64,000 nt of DNA. Origin: Prorocentrum cordatum. Its lineage: Eukaryota; Sar; Dinophyceae; Prorocentrales; Prorocentraceae. A model generated the notes under the pieces. That model did no database searches. It was given only the letters and a program-made list of their open reading frames with translations, and was not told the DNA's origin. A program made the position numbers and the translations under genes. The DNA is taken from positions 7,501 to 71,500 of the forward strand of contig CAUYUJ010012647.1 of NCBI GenBank assembly GCA_963575745.1, read 5' to 3'. This document shows, one piece after another, positions 1-9,704 of the stretch (its first letter is position 1; the number at the start of each line of letters is the position of its first letter).

Positions 1-21
1 ATCTGCCGGTCTCCTCCCCAG

Positions 22-277
22 AGCAAGGCTCAGTTTGATAAGTTCGCTGCGGACTCAAGTGGGCCCTGGAAGCCACAGGGCAATGCTTACTGTCTTCGTC
101 CTCACGTTTCGCAATTCGCGGCGCAATGTTTGTTTGACGTTTCCGTCGCCGTTGTTCTACCCTTTGCGTTTCTCCTCGTGGGGGCCTGGTCGAAGTTACA
201 GTCTTTTAGCGGATCCGAACCGTCTTCGAACCAATTCCGAACGTCCTTCGGATCCCCGGACTGCCCATGTCATTTCG
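22..277 (+). CDS. Partial membrane-protein exon at the left edge, function unknown
   Basis: A pyrimidine-rich stretch ending in CAG (positions 10-21) looks like a 3' splice site. The frame starting at 22 is open and protein-like: it begins SKAQFDKFAADSSGPWKPQG and continues to a hydrophobic segment (VAVVLPFAFLLVGAWSKLQ) that would span a membrane once. A GTGAGC at 278 is a plausible 5' splice site, giving a 256-bp exon. The frame also stays open beyond 277 into the repeat at 393, so the exon end is uncertain. The rest of the gene is off the window to the left or hidden in later exons. I do not recognise the family. Codon use is less GC-biased than the flanking repeats, which favours a real exon. 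Confidence 0.4.
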
Positions 278-392
278 GTGAGCCTTTTGTCTCATCGTTT
301 CGGTGGACCGTTTTGGTTTTGCATCTTCCATGGCCCAACAGATTTGTTTGGGGGGGAGCGGCAAAACAACTGCCCTGCCGCTCCCAGGATTG

Positions 393-557
393 GTCGGGCA
401 TGTCCTCCTACAGGCGGAATTTTGAAGAAAAAGGGGAACATAGTCAAACAATGCTCAAACACAGGCGAAACACAGTCCAAACATCGTCCCCATGTACTAG
501 ATGTTTTGACTCTTTTTCAAGACTCCTCCTGTAGAGGGGCATGGCCGGCTTGATCCC
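393..557. mobile_element. Family D short inverted-repeat element, copy 1
   Basis: The left arm reads GGTCGGGCATGTCCTCCTAC and the right arm reads, inverted, CCTCCTGTAGAGGGGCATG. The AT-richer middle holds the family hallmark AAACATCGTCCCC. About a dozen more copies or arms occur in this window. No coding capacity, so non-autonomous. Confidence 0.75.
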
Positions 558-1011
558 AGGGCCCACCGAGCTCCCGACCCCATCCATTCTCCCGGCGCAG
601 GGCGTTCTTGAGGGGGCCCTGGGGGCCCCAGGCGGACCCCTGGACGCCGCAGCCGAACGCTTGCTTCACCGCACCGAAGAGCCGGTGACGCCTGCGCGGC
701 TCTGCTGCTGCTGCGGCGCGACGGCCCTGGGGAGCGCAACCGCAACCGCAACCGCACGAGGGCGTCAGATTCACACGGGCAGCACGTGGCGGGCCCGAGG
801 GAACCCTGAAACAAAGAGTGTTGGCACCTCTTGGGGTTGCACTTTGAGAAGAAGGAGAAGACGAGTAAGAATACAAATTATAATAACAATAATAATAGTA
901 GCAATACTAATAGTAGTACACATGAGAATAATAATAATAACAAACTAATAATACTAATAATAATAACGGACTAATTATAATACTAATAATAGTAAGAAGA
1001 AGAAGGAACGG
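558..1011. other. Non-coding: GC-rich stretch then an (AAT)n tract
   Basis: No convincing gene. Bases 560-850 are GC-rich without family members I recognise. Bases 875-1000 are an imperfect AAT/ATA trinucleotide tract, unusually AT-rich for this window. Confidence 0.6.
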
Positions 1012-1180
1012 CATAAACATACACCTTCGAGGGTCCGCGCGGATTTCTTAGATTCGCGCTGGACCCTCCTCCCCGGCGCGCGGAGCGCGCCATGGGCGGC
1101 GCTGGCCGCGCCGCCGGGGGTGCCCAGCGCGTATCGGAGAAATCCACGCGGAGCGCCAAGCGTTTACGTTTCTGCCGTTT
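1012..1180. mobile_element. Family A palindromic element, copy 1
   Basis: Arms carry TCCGCGCGGATTTCT and its inverse near AGAAATCCACGCGGA. The core holds the family's small hairpin GGCGCGCGGAGCGCGCC followed by a second GGC-GCC hairpin. See the finding on family A structure. Confidence 0.8.
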
Positions 1181-1662
1181 TTCCTTCTTCGATGAAGGCA
1201 AAAGCGTTGACACCTCTTGGGGTTGCATTCTGTACTTCCGCCGGCTTCCGCCGGCTTCCGCCGGCGGAGGTGGCCTCATGTTACTTCCGCCGCCCTCCGC
1301 CGAGGAAGACATGCCAACTTCCGAGGTTCTCGAAGGCGGGGGCCGTTCTAGAGCGCGCCGCACTTTGCCACTAAGATCTGGCGCAGAATCTCCAGGATGT
1401 CCAGGCGACAACGACTCAACAAGAGCGCGGACGGGCGAGGCCGCATTTGCTGCCCTGGTCTTTGCGGTTTGGAAGAGGGGGCCCCTGGACAGTCTGGATG
1501 CGCCATGGGGGACTCACGATGCATGACGTCGAGGTAGACACGTGCTTTGTTTCGTACGTCTGCGAGTGGGCATGTTGCGTGTAGTGGAACGCGCTCGGTG
1601 ATTCCCTCGGGATCATCCTCTCCCGATGGATTCCCCCCCGCCTCTTCCTGAGTATTTTCGTA
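1181..1662. other. Non-coding: no gene seen
   Basis: Contains a short triple repeat of CCGGCTTCCG (about 1238-1268) and a related CTTCCGCCG stretch. A similar motif recurs near 36000 and 36210. Nothing else recognised. Confidence 0.5.
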
Positions 1663-1800
1663 GGATGGAGGGCTCAGGGAAAAGTCCATATGGGCTTTTG
1701 CACCTCGAAATCAATCCGTCTTCTGATCCACCTTTTGCAGATCTAAGCCTCGAACATCTATCGAAGCGGCAATTCAGATTTCACCTGTTGCCCTCCACCC
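1663..1800. repeat. Family V inverted-repeat element, copy 1
   Basis: Matches 51100-51237 along its length (ends GGATGGAGGGCTCAGGG and TTTCACCTGTTGCCCTCCA, which are inverted relative to each other). An open frame across it is coincidental. Confidence 0.7.
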
Positions 1801-2190
1801 CAAAAAATGCTCGGCCCTCCTTCTTCCTATACTTATGTTGTTCCCATCCTACTTAAAGACCGCATCCCAGAAATAATTTCGAGCACCCGGAAAAGTGTCA
1901 AAAGAGTGTCCAAACAGTGTCGAGCGAGTGTCTCCCAGGGCCCGACACGTGAAACCCTCGAGTTTCGGCACTTTTTTTGGCGCTGGTAATTCTTTCTGGT
2001 GATCAAGGCTAAAGTAGGTTGGAACATCACAATCCTATACCACTGCTCGCGCCTCGCGGGCCCGGGAGACCCAGGCCCTGGACGCGTGGGAAGCGCGCGC
2101 CCTGCCGAGGGCGCGCCGCGCCCGCCGCACGCGGGCCGAGGCCCGCCGGGGCGGGCCTTCGGCGAGCGCCTCCGGGACGCAGGCCGCGCT
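1801..2190. other. Non-coding: no gene seen
   Basis: Bases 1868-1965 (TTTCGAGCACCCG then GACACGTGAAA) resemble 52965-53055, so a further low-copy repeat is likely. The rest is GC-rich and unrecognised. Confidence 0.45.
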
Positions 2191-2194
2191 GGCC

Positions 2195-2400
2195 TGGGGG
2201 GGGGGGCGGGAGGAGGAAATGGAGGAGGAGGAGGAGGAGGGGAGAGGGAAAGGAGGAGGAGGGTGGAGGAAGGAGAGAGGGGGTGGAGGAGGAGGAGAGG
2301 AGGAGAGGAGGAGGAGGAGGAGGAGGAGGAGGAAAGATGATCGAGGCGGAGGAGGGGGGGGAGGGGGAGGAGGAGGGGCGGGAACAAAAGGGGGGGAAGC
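2195..2400. repeat. (GGA)n polypurine tract
   Basis: Interrupted GGA triplets, almost pure purine on the plus strand. Confidence 0.9.
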
Positions 2401-2649
2401 GGAGCGGCGCTCCCCGAGACCCTGCGGCTGCATTTGCTCGTCACGCCGGGCGCGTTCGCCCGGTTTTTGGGGCCCGGGGCGGGGCCCGACCTTTTGAACG
2501 TTGTTTTTCGTTCTGCTCTCGTTTTGTTTTTTTCGTTTTGCTCTGCCCGTTTTCCTGTGCCTCCCTGCTGGAACGAAAAACGAGACACGGCCGAAGCCCA
2601 GCTACACAGCGTTTCGGTCCAGCCCTGGCCCGAGGCCATCGCGTGTCGA

Positions 2650-2860
2650 TCCGGCTCGCCAAAAAGAGCGGCAGGATGGTGGGGTCCAGGGCTCCGTCCG
2701 GTCGCGATGTCGTTGTGGTGTTGTGTGCGCGACGTCGGGTCTCGGGGGAGGACGGCTCGCAAAAAGAGCAGCAGGATGGTGGGGTCCAGGGCTCCGGCCG
2801 CGATGCTGTTGTGGTGTCGTGTGCGCGACGTCGGGTCTCGGGGGAGGACGCGGGGGCAGA
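2650..2860. repeat. ~110-bp tandem duplication
   Basis: Two adjacent near-identical units, each starting near GCTCGCAAAAAGAGC and ending near GTCTCGGGGGAGGACG, with a few substitutions and a short gap. Confidence 0.8.
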
Positions 2861-3214
2861 GAGCGGCAGGCGAAGAGGGGGAGGGGGGGGAAGGGGGGGG
2901 GAAAGGGGTGGAAAAGGGGGGAGGGAGGGGGAGGGGGAGGGGGAGGGAGGGGAGGGGGAAGGGGGAGGGGGAAGGGGGAAGGCAGGAGGGAGGGCTGGAA
3001 GGGGGAGGAGAGCGGAGAGCACGGCTGCGGCCACAGGGGAGAGCCAGGGCAGCCCGGCATCGTGATGTACTACGGGGGCGGGGCCGAGGCGGAGGCAGCG
3101 AGCGCAGATGCTACGACATGTGTGTGCTGCTGGTGTGCCCCGCCGACGGCCGCCGGAGGCCCGCCGGAGGACCGACCGGCGCCCGCAGCCGCCGAATGCT
3201 GGCCAAGTTGCAGT
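2861..3214. repeat. G-rich (GGGGGA)n tract with unrecognised flank
   Basis: Bases 2878-3010 are runs of G separated by A. Bases 3011-3214 hold no gene I can support. Confidence 0.7.
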
Positions 3215-3410
3215 TGGAGCTTCCTCCTCCTCCTCCTCCTCCTCCTCCTCCTCCTCCTCCTCCTTCTCCTCCTTGCCCCTACCGCCCTTCTTCCTTCCTC
3301 CCCCCCTCACTCCCTTCCTCCACCTCCTCCCTCCCCTCCTCCTCCGCCTCCTCCTCCACCTCCTCCTGCCTCCCCCGCCTCCTCCGCCTCTCCCTTGCCT
3401 CCTACGCCTC
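3215..3410. repeat. (CCT)n polypyrimidine tract
   Basis: CCT triplets, then CTT/CCT-rich sequence. Long frames through it encode only simple repeats. Confidence 0.9.
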
Positions 3411-3429
3411 TCGGCGGCCCTGCCCCCCA

Positions 3430-3590
3430 GGAGGCCTTCCGCAGGAAACCCGGCACCGAGACCCCAGGAGGTCCGTGGGTTTTTGGTGCGGAAGCGTCAC
3501 GCTCCCCAGAACAGAACCATCGAAGCCCAAAGAAACCCAGGGCACCCTGGAGGCAAGCGAGGTGTCTCTTGGCATGAGTTTCCACTGTAA
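3430..3590. mobile_element. Family B element, copy 1
   Basis: Shares with other copies the string CCATCGAAGCCCAAAGAAAC, the GGCACCCTGGAGGCAAGC block and a right end in CCACTG. Confidence 0.7.
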
Positions 3591-4332
3591 TGACTACCTA
3601 CCAGACCACCCCAACCCAACCCGACGACCCAAATTTCTGGTTGGGGGGGAGTACGGGTTCCACATGTGTTCTTTCAATGCTCCCAGGCGCCCCCCCCCAC
3701 TGGGCATGGAGGGCAAATTTTGAACTTCGGGTTGGGTTCGGGTGGTTTGGTGGGAGGTGAGTTAAGAGAATCGCTTGTGCGGAGGCTGGTCCCCGAACCC
3801 ATCCCAGACTCTAACGATAACCTTCCAGCGTGACTCTGGAGGCGCGGGAGTGCCTCCACTCCCCCCGGGCACAAACAAGAGGACATAAGAGAACGCTATG
3901 GGGCGCTGGGAGTCGGATCCGGGACAACCCCGCGCTGGCTCCAAACATTTGCAGGACAACGACGAGGAGGACATGAGCAAAGAGGGGGAACGACCGACAA
4001 GGCGACAGTCGAAGAAGAAACAACAGCACAAACATGAACGTTTGGCGCTCCGCGCGGATTTCTTGGATCTGCGCTGGAGCAACAACATATCGGTTCGTGG
4101 CATAAGAAGGCGCGTGAAGCAGACTGGGGTCTGGGAATACAGAACTACTTAAGTACTTTCAACGACCACAGTGTGTGTGTGTGTGTGTGCATGGACAGGC
4201 ATCCCAAATGGTGCCGGCAAAGGGATCGGATGATCGCGCCGCGGCGTCGATGCATCGCTGGTGCATCGACTCCACATCGGCGATGCACCAGCACGTCGGC
4301 ATGGAGAACATCGGAAAGCGCCACCCTCAGGG
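3591..4332. repeat. Repeat-bearing non-coding: family A arm, (GT)n and GATGCATCG motifs
   Basis: Bases 4027-4082 are one arm of a family A element (TTGGCGCTCCGCGCGGATTT). Bases 4168-4190 are a GT dinucleotide run. Bases 4225-4310 carry the GATGCATCG motifs of family J. Nothing coding in 3591-4026. Confidence 0.6.
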
Positions 4333-4527
4333 CTCGGGAGCGGCCAAGAGGGGGGTGTCCAAGAGGGGGGGGTGCAAATCATGGCCGGCGGCATGTGCGC
4401 GGCCCAGCGGGGGGGCCAGGGACGCAATGAAATAAGAAGAGGCGCCATGAAATCTGGGGAAATCTCATGGCCCCCGCCATGAAATCCACCCCCCCTAGTC
4501 ATCACCCCCCTCTTTGCCGCCCCCGAA
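4333..4527. mobile_element. Family F element, copy 1, with 3-bp target duplication
   Basis: Begins CTCGGGAGCGGCCAAGAGG and ends with its imperfect inverse ending CCCGAA. GGG lies directly on both sides (4330-4332 and 4528-4530). The body is about 90% like the nested copy at 37662-37854. Confidence 0.75.
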
Positions 4528-4687
4528 GGGCCACTCCCAATTCCGATTCTAGGACGTCCCCGGGACGCATCGGGAGCGCCACGCGTAGGGCCACGCCCGG
4601 CTCCGACGCCCAGCTCCGGAGGGGCGACGCCCGCGCCCGGGAGCGGAAGACTGCCACTCGAAGGGCCGGTCCGAGAGGCCCCTCCTG

Positions 4688-4817
4688 CCCTGACCTTCCA
4701 GAGTGTAAAAAATTAGCACTCCAGACCTATAGATCTATCTGGACTGCCTCAAACCTCGACAGGAATCAGGACGTCGACGTTTTGGTGCTATTTTTAAGCC
4801 CTCCTGGAAGGTCAGGG
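4688..4817. mobile_element. Family I element, copy 1
   Basis: Perfect terminal inverted repeat CCCTGACCTTCCAG / CTGGAAGGTCAGGG. Nearly identical to 29906-30035. Confidence 0.8.
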
Positions 4818-5034
4818 TGGGGGGCTCCTGGGGGCCTCCTGGGGGCTCCTTGGGGGCCTCTTGGGGCCTCTGGGGGGGCCGCGTCCTGGGGGCCCTTGGG
4901 GCGGAGAGCTCGAAGTGTCGGCTCGCTCCACTTCGAGCCGCATCGCCGATGCATCGGCGATGCAGCGCGATCCTCCGACCCCACCTGCTCGGACCCCATT
5001 TTGGGAGGCCTGGGCAATCGCCCCCCGTTGACCC
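4818..5034. repeat. GGGGCCTCTTGG-type repeats and a family J copy
   Basis: Bases 4822-4895 are degenerate 11-12-bp repeats (inverse of family K). Bases 4925-5015 carry GCATCGCCGATGCATCGG, the family J core. Confidence 0.65.
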
Positions 5035-5630
5035 CGTGGTCTCCGAGCGCGGCGTCTATGCGGGCCATTGGCGCAGGGCGTGGCAGGTGTGGCACTTTCT
5101 CGACCTCGTAGGGGGTCTCCGAGCACGGCGTCTATGCGGGCCATGGCGCAGGGCGTGGCAGGTGTGGCACTTTCTCGACCTCTTAGGGGGTGCGCAGGGG
5201 GTGGTCTCCGAGCGCGGCGTCTATGCGGGCCATGGCGCAGGGCGTGGCAGGCACGGCATATTCTCGACACCACGGGGGGTGCGCAGGGATTGGTCCCCGA
5301 GCGGGGCGTTTATGCGGGCCATGGCGCAGGGCATGGCAGGCGCGGCATATTCTCGACACCACAGGGGGTGCGCAGGGGGTGGTTTCCCTATCCGTTGCGG
5401 CCTCGCACAGCATGGCAGGCGTGGCACTTCCTTGACACCACAGGGGGTGCGCTGGGGGTGGTCTCCCTATCCGTTGCGGCCTCGCAAAGCGTGGCAGGAA
5501 TGGCACTTCCTCGACACCACAGGGGGTGCGCTGGGGGTGGTCTCCCTATCCGTTGCGGCCCCGCACAGCGTGGCAGGCGTGGCACTTCCTCGACACCACA
5601 GGGGGTGCGCTGGGGGTGGCAACGGCCACC
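5035..5630. repeat. Tandem repeat, ~75-90-bp unit, about 7-8 copies
   Basis: Units share TATGCGGGCCATGGCGCAGG in the left half; the right half shifts to a variant with CCCTATCCGTTGCGGCC. All share the ACACCACAGGGGGTGCGC-type junction. No gene. Confidence 0.85.
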
Positions 5631-5840
5631 AACATCATTCTCACATGCTTCACTTCAGCTATCATCACTCCAACCATAATATAAGTATGTGGGGTTCCTC
5701 GGTAGCGGAATCTGTTTTTTCTCCACAACGCCGCCGACTCCTCCCGTGATCTGGCCCCCGCCAGCAAACCGCTTATCCTACATTCTCTCTGCGGGCCAGC
5801 ATTGCATGACGGCTCGAAGGTCGGAAAATGACGGGCCGCC
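5631..5840. other. 3' flank of the HEAT-repeat gene, non-coding
   Basis: No repeat family or second gene recognised. Presumed 3' untranslated and intergenic sequence. Confidence 0.5.
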
Positions 5841-7720
5841 TCACTCCAGCGAGGCGGTGAGCACCTTCGCCGCGGCACCTCGCACTGCTGGGAGCTCGGA
5901 CGGGTCGTCGCGCGCGGCCTCCACCGCGCCCAGGAACGGCGAGGCGTGGTCCCCCATCCTGCCCAGCGCCTCCATGGCGGCGATGCGGACCTTCGGGTCT
6001 GGGTCCTGCTTTGGACGCCCGACATGGGTACCGAAAAAATGGGTACGATGCCCAACAACAAATGTTGTCCCAAACCAACAGCGGCCGCTGTTGGGCAGGC
6101 GGCCTCCAGTCTCGAATGGACACAGGCCGCGGCGGCGTGGACAGCGAGGCCTGTTCAAAATGAACAGGAACTGCTGTTGGGCATTGTACCCATTCTTTCG
6201 GTACCCATTTCGGGCGTCCCGACCTGCACGAGTTCCGCCACCTCGTCTGCGAACGCCGCTCCCCGCTCGCCCAGCTCCGCCAGCGTCTCCAGCGCGGCCG
6301 CGCGGATGTCCGCGTCCTCGTCGTATATGCAGCGACAGATGTCCGGCGCGTAGCACTGGCCCTTGAGACCCACACCGCCGAAGGCCTTGATGGCCGCCGC
6401 CCTTACGAGGGTGGACCTGTCAGTGAACATGCTCTTGAACGTGTCAGTAAAGGCAGCGCCCTCCTCGCCCATGAGCCTCAGCGCCCCCAGCGCCGCCGCG
6501 CGGACGTTCGGGCTCACTTCCGAAAGCAGCGCGGACACCCTGGCGGCCACGTCAGCCTCTGGCGAGGACGCCGTCAGCTTCCCACAAGCCGCGGCGGCCG
6601 CTGCCTTCACGGGCGCGCTGGGCTCGTCAAGCAGCGCCGCCACCTCGTCCACGGGCCCGGTCCCGAGTTCACCAAGTGCAGCGGCGGCGGCGATCTTGAC
6701 GTCGGGCTTCTCGCTGCCCAGCAGCTTGCTGATCTCACCGGCGTAAGTCTCGGCCTTCAGAGACGCCAAGGCAGACGCCGCGGCGCATGCCGGCAGCAAC
6801 ATCACCGCGGGTTGTCTGCTCTCTATCCCCGCCACGCAGTACGCCCGCTGTCCCTGATCCTCAGAGACGTCCGGCAGCAGGCTTGCGATGTCCGCGGCTC
6901 TCTCCTTGGCGGGGGCGCCGATGGCACCGAGGGCCAGCGCCGCGGCGGCCCTGGCGCCAGGCTCCGGATCCGCCAGCAGTCTGGCCACGCTCGGCACCAG
7001 CGGCGCAGCCTTCTCCTTGAGCGTGCTGAACAAGGACACAGCAGCGGCGCGTACGTTGGCATCCTTGTCCTTGAGGGCATCGCAGATGGCGCCGCGGTGC
7101 TGGGGCACGGCGTCCTCGAACTTGCTGAAGTACAGGATCGCCGCGATTCTCACGTCCTTGCTGGTGTCCGTGAGTTTCTCCGCCACCTGCTTCGCAAGCT
7201 CCCCGCTGTCCAGCAAAGCCAGGGAAGTGATGGCGCCACGGACCACGGCGGGGTGGCTGTCCGACAGACACCGCGCCACCTTCTCCACCTCGGCAGATGC
7301 CTTCATGCTGCCTAGCGCCACGCAGCAGCTGGCGCGCAGGTTGGGGTTGGGGTCCTCCAGCAGCGCCGCGACGGAGCCGATGTGCGAGCTCGCTGCTTCG
7401 CCAAGCATGCCCAGAGCGCCAACAGCGAAGGTCTTCCTCTTAGAGCTGCTGCTTGCCATCAGCTTCACAAGGGAGTCCATGTGCTGCAAGCCAGCGATGC
7501 CCATCTGCCCGATGGCCTCTGCGGCCGCCAGCGCCACCATCTCGTCCGCGTGCTTCGTCAGCGCGGCCACATCTGGGGCGTACCCCAGGGATGCCGCGCC
7601 GCCCTCGCCCAGGTCGGCGATGGTCGCCAGCGTCTTGCAGACCACCCTGGCGTCGCTGCTCTTCAGGCCCAGGAGAAAATCCTCGCCGTTGTTCCCACTG
7701 GGGCCCGCGACCAGCGCCAT
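5841..7720 (-). CDS. HEAT-repeat protein, two exons
   Basis: Exon 1 is 7720-6224 (499 codons, ATG start) and exon 2 is 6005-5841 (54 codons plus TGA), giving 553 residues. Nearly the whole protein is HEAT-type alpha-helical repeats of about 30-36 residues, each with the D-x-(N/D)-x-x-V-R-x-A-A-x-x-A-L pattern, for example DPEPGARAAAALALGAIG and DPDPKVRIAAMEALGRMG. HEAT solenoids are protein-binding scaffolds; no enzyme motif is visible, so the partner is unknown. Removing the 218-bp intron joins VQ to DPDPK in frame and restores the last repeat, strong evidence for the splice model. Residues ~284-310 break the repeat pattern and could be a loop. A relict spliced leader lies 60 bp upstream, so the gene probably arose from a retroposed mRNA; this fits its lack of other introns. 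No signal peptide or membrane segment. Confidence 0.88.
6006..6223 (-). mobile_element. Introner: transposon-like element acting as the intron of the HEAT gene (family C, copy 1)
   Basis: On the coding strand the intron starts GTCGGGACGCCC and ends GTCCAAAGCAG, a GT-AG intron. Just inside are inverted repeats of about 46 bp (GGACGCCCGAAATGGGTACC and its inverse) with about four mismatches. GCAGG occurs on both sides (6223-6227 and 6005-6009), a 5-bp target duplication. The right copy supplies the AG acceptor, and the left copy's last G plus the first element base T make the GT donor. Excision leaves one GCAGG and an intact frame. The body matches the free-standing copy at 60841-61046. Confidence 0.9.
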
Positions 7721-7780
7721 GGCCGCACTCCTGGGAAGAGGCTGGCTCGACAGCGCCAGCGGCGGGCAACCGAGGGGCCG

Positions 7781-7802
7781 CTTGAGCCAAAATGGCTATG
7801 GA
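7781..7802 (-). other. Relict dinoflagellate spliced leader upstream of the HEAT gene
   Basis: The minus strand reads TCCATAGCCATTTTGGCTCA followed by AG. The conserved dinoflagellate leader is CCGTAGCCATTTTGGCTCAA plus G after one variable base, so 21 of 22 positions agree. Trans-spliced leaders are added to mRNA and are not normally at genomic gene starts, so this marks reinsertion of a copied mRNA. The 5' edge abuts family B sequence at 7803. Confidence 0.88.
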
Positions 7803-7925
7803 GGACGTCCACTGATTTTTGGTGTAGGATCGTCACGCTTTCCATAGCAAAGCCATCGAGACCCAAGAAACCCAGCGCACCCTGGAGGCAACCAGGGTGT
7901 ATCGTGGCATGCGTCTCCACTGCTC
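7803..7925. mobile_element. Family B element, copy 2, left part missing
   Basis: Starts abruptly at GGACGTCCACTGATTTTTGG, an internal position of complete copies, directly after the spliced-leader relic, and runs to the normal right end TCTCCACTG. Confidence 0.75.
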
Positions 7926-8078
7926 CTCGAGCAGCCTCCTCCTCCTCCTCCTCCTCCTTCTCCTCCTCCTCCTCCTCCNNNNNNNNNNNNNNNNNNNNNN
8001 NNNNNNNNNNNNNNNNNNNNNNNNNNNNNNNNNNNNNNNNNNNNNNNNNNNNNNNNNNNNNNNNNNNNNNNNNNNNNN
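7926..8078. repeat. (CCT)n tract running into a 100-N assembly gap
   Basis: Bases 7934-7978 are CCT triplets; 7979-8078 are exactly 100 N, a conventional scaffold gap of unknown real length. Confidence 0.95.
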
Positions 8079-9200
8079 ATGCGGACCCTGTCACTGGGGC
8101 CTTCGGTGGAGCTCACTGTGGGGCCACAAACCGATGGGTGTGCCAAAATGGGCAGCGGTCCCCGCATGCGGCCCCTGCCACTGGGGCCTTCGGTGGAGCT
8201 CTCTGTGGGGCCACGAACCGTGTGAAGGGTATATTAAAATGGGTGGCGGTCCCCGCATGCGGACCCTGTCGCTGGGGCCTTCGGTGGAGCTCCCTGTGGG
8301 GCCACGAACCGTGTGAAAGGTGTGCCAAAATGGGCGGCGGTCCCCGAATGCGTACCCTGCCACTGGGGCCATCGGTGGAACTCCTTGTGAGGCCACGAAC
8401 CGTGTGAAGGCTGTGCCAAAATGCCCCGCAAGCGAACCCTGCCACTGGGGCCTTCGGTGGAGCTCCCTGTGGGGCCACGAACCGTGTGAGGGGTATACTA
8501 AAATGGGTGGCCGTCCCCGCATGCGGACCCTGCCACTGGGGGCTTCGGTGGAGATCACCGTGGGGACACGGACTGTGTGAGGGTGTGCCAAAATGGGTGG
8601 CGGTCCCCGCATGTGGACCCTGTCGCTGGGGCCTTCGGTGGAGCTCCCCGTGGGGCCACGAACTGTGAAGGTGTGCCAAAATGGGTGTCGGTCCCCGCAT
8701 GCGGACCCTGTCACTGGGGCCTTCGGTGGAGCTCCCTGTGGGGCCACGAACCGTGGGAGGGGTGTGCCAAAAGGTCCACGCAGGCGGACCCTGCCACTGG
8801 GGCCTTCGGTGGAGATCACCGTGGGGACACGGACTGTGTGAGGGTGTGCCAAAATGGGTGGCGGTCCCCGCATGTGGACCCTGTCGCTGGGGCCTTCGGT
8901 GGAGCTCCCCGTGGGGCCACGAACTGTGAAGGTGTGCCAAAATGGGTGTCGGTCCCCGCATGCGGACCCTGTCACTGGGGCCTTCGGTGGAGCTCCCTGT
9001 GGGGCCACGAACCGTGTGAGGGGTGTGCCAAAAGGTCCACGCAGGCGGACCCTGCCACTGGGGCCTTCGGTGGAGCTCCCCGTGGGACCACGAAACACCG
9101 TTCTGGGTGGCGTTGACGCATGCGGCCTGGGCCACTGGGGTCTTCGGTGGAGCTCCCTATGGGGCTACGAAACTCTGGCCTGGGTGGCGTTGACGCATGC
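8079..9200. repeat. Satellite-like tandem array, ~85-91-bp unit, about 13 copies
   Basis: Each unit carries GGGGCCTTCGGTGGAGCTCC, then GGGGCCACGAACCGTG and a GTGCCAAAATGGG linker. Unit length near a multiple of three keeps several frames open on both strands; these are not genes. The array abuts the N gap, so its true size is unknown. Confidence 0.9.
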
Positions 9201-9532
9201 GGCCTGAGGCGGATGGGAAGAGGGAGCAGGGGGAGGAGGAAGGAGGAGGGGGGAGGAGGATGTGCGGGGCGCTGTGTCTTCAAAACGAGACCCAACACCA
9301 CAGGACGGATGGGACAAACTACATAAGCAGACACTATGGGAGGCCCGCGCGGATTTCTAGGACCGGCGCTAAGACCCCCGGCGGCGCCTCCGGCACCGCC
9401 CCTGGCGCGCTCAACGCCCCAAGGAGCGGGGCCCAACGCCGATCCAAGAGAACTGCGCGGACCTCCGAGCTTTCATGTTTATGCAGTTTTTTTACAAGCC
9501 TCCAAGATGGGGACAGTAATTAGATAGGGTCG
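9201..9532. mobile_element. Family A element, copy 3 (9322-9482), with unrecognised flanks
   Basis: Arms GGCCCGCGCGGATTTCTAGG and, inverted, ACTGCGCGGACCTCCGAG surround a GGCGGCGCC-type core. Outer ends CATAAGCA and TTTATGCAG are also inverted. Confidence 0.7.
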
Positions 9533-9700
9533 AATGATCGCGCCATATTGCCAATGCATCGCCAAGGCATCGCTGATGCATCACCGATGCATCGGCGACG
9601 TCGGCGATGCGTCGGCGACGTCAGCGTGGGTAAAAGCAGGCTCCACATCGAGCCGCATCGCCGATGCATCGGCGATGCGGCACGATCCTCCGACACCGCT
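9533..9700. mobile_element. Family J element (GATGCATCGGCGATG core)
   Basis: Starts with AATGATCGCGCC and ends with GGCACGATCCTCCGAC, inverse-related arms, with multiple overlapping ATGCAT palindromes between. Further copies lie near 4925, 54697, 59505 and 59900. Confidence 0.65.
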
Positions 9701-9704
9701 TACA

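Noticed and set aside
1626-1856. A plausible-looking 76-codon plus-strand gene
   Set aside because: It lies on a repeat shared with 51100-51237 that has inverted ends.
1833-3723. Several frames of 290-430 codons
   Set aside because: Poly-Gly/Arg/Glu or Pro/Ser translations of GGA and CCT tracts.
8136-8960. GTGCCAAAATGGG in each satellite unit as a spliced-leader relic
   Set aside because: Only about 10 bases agree with the leader; flanking bases differ and it is an integral part of the repeat unit.
8091-9135. Long open frames (335 and 340 codons) on the minus strand
   Set aside because: They come from a ~90-bp tandem repeat whose length keeps several frames open at once on both strands.
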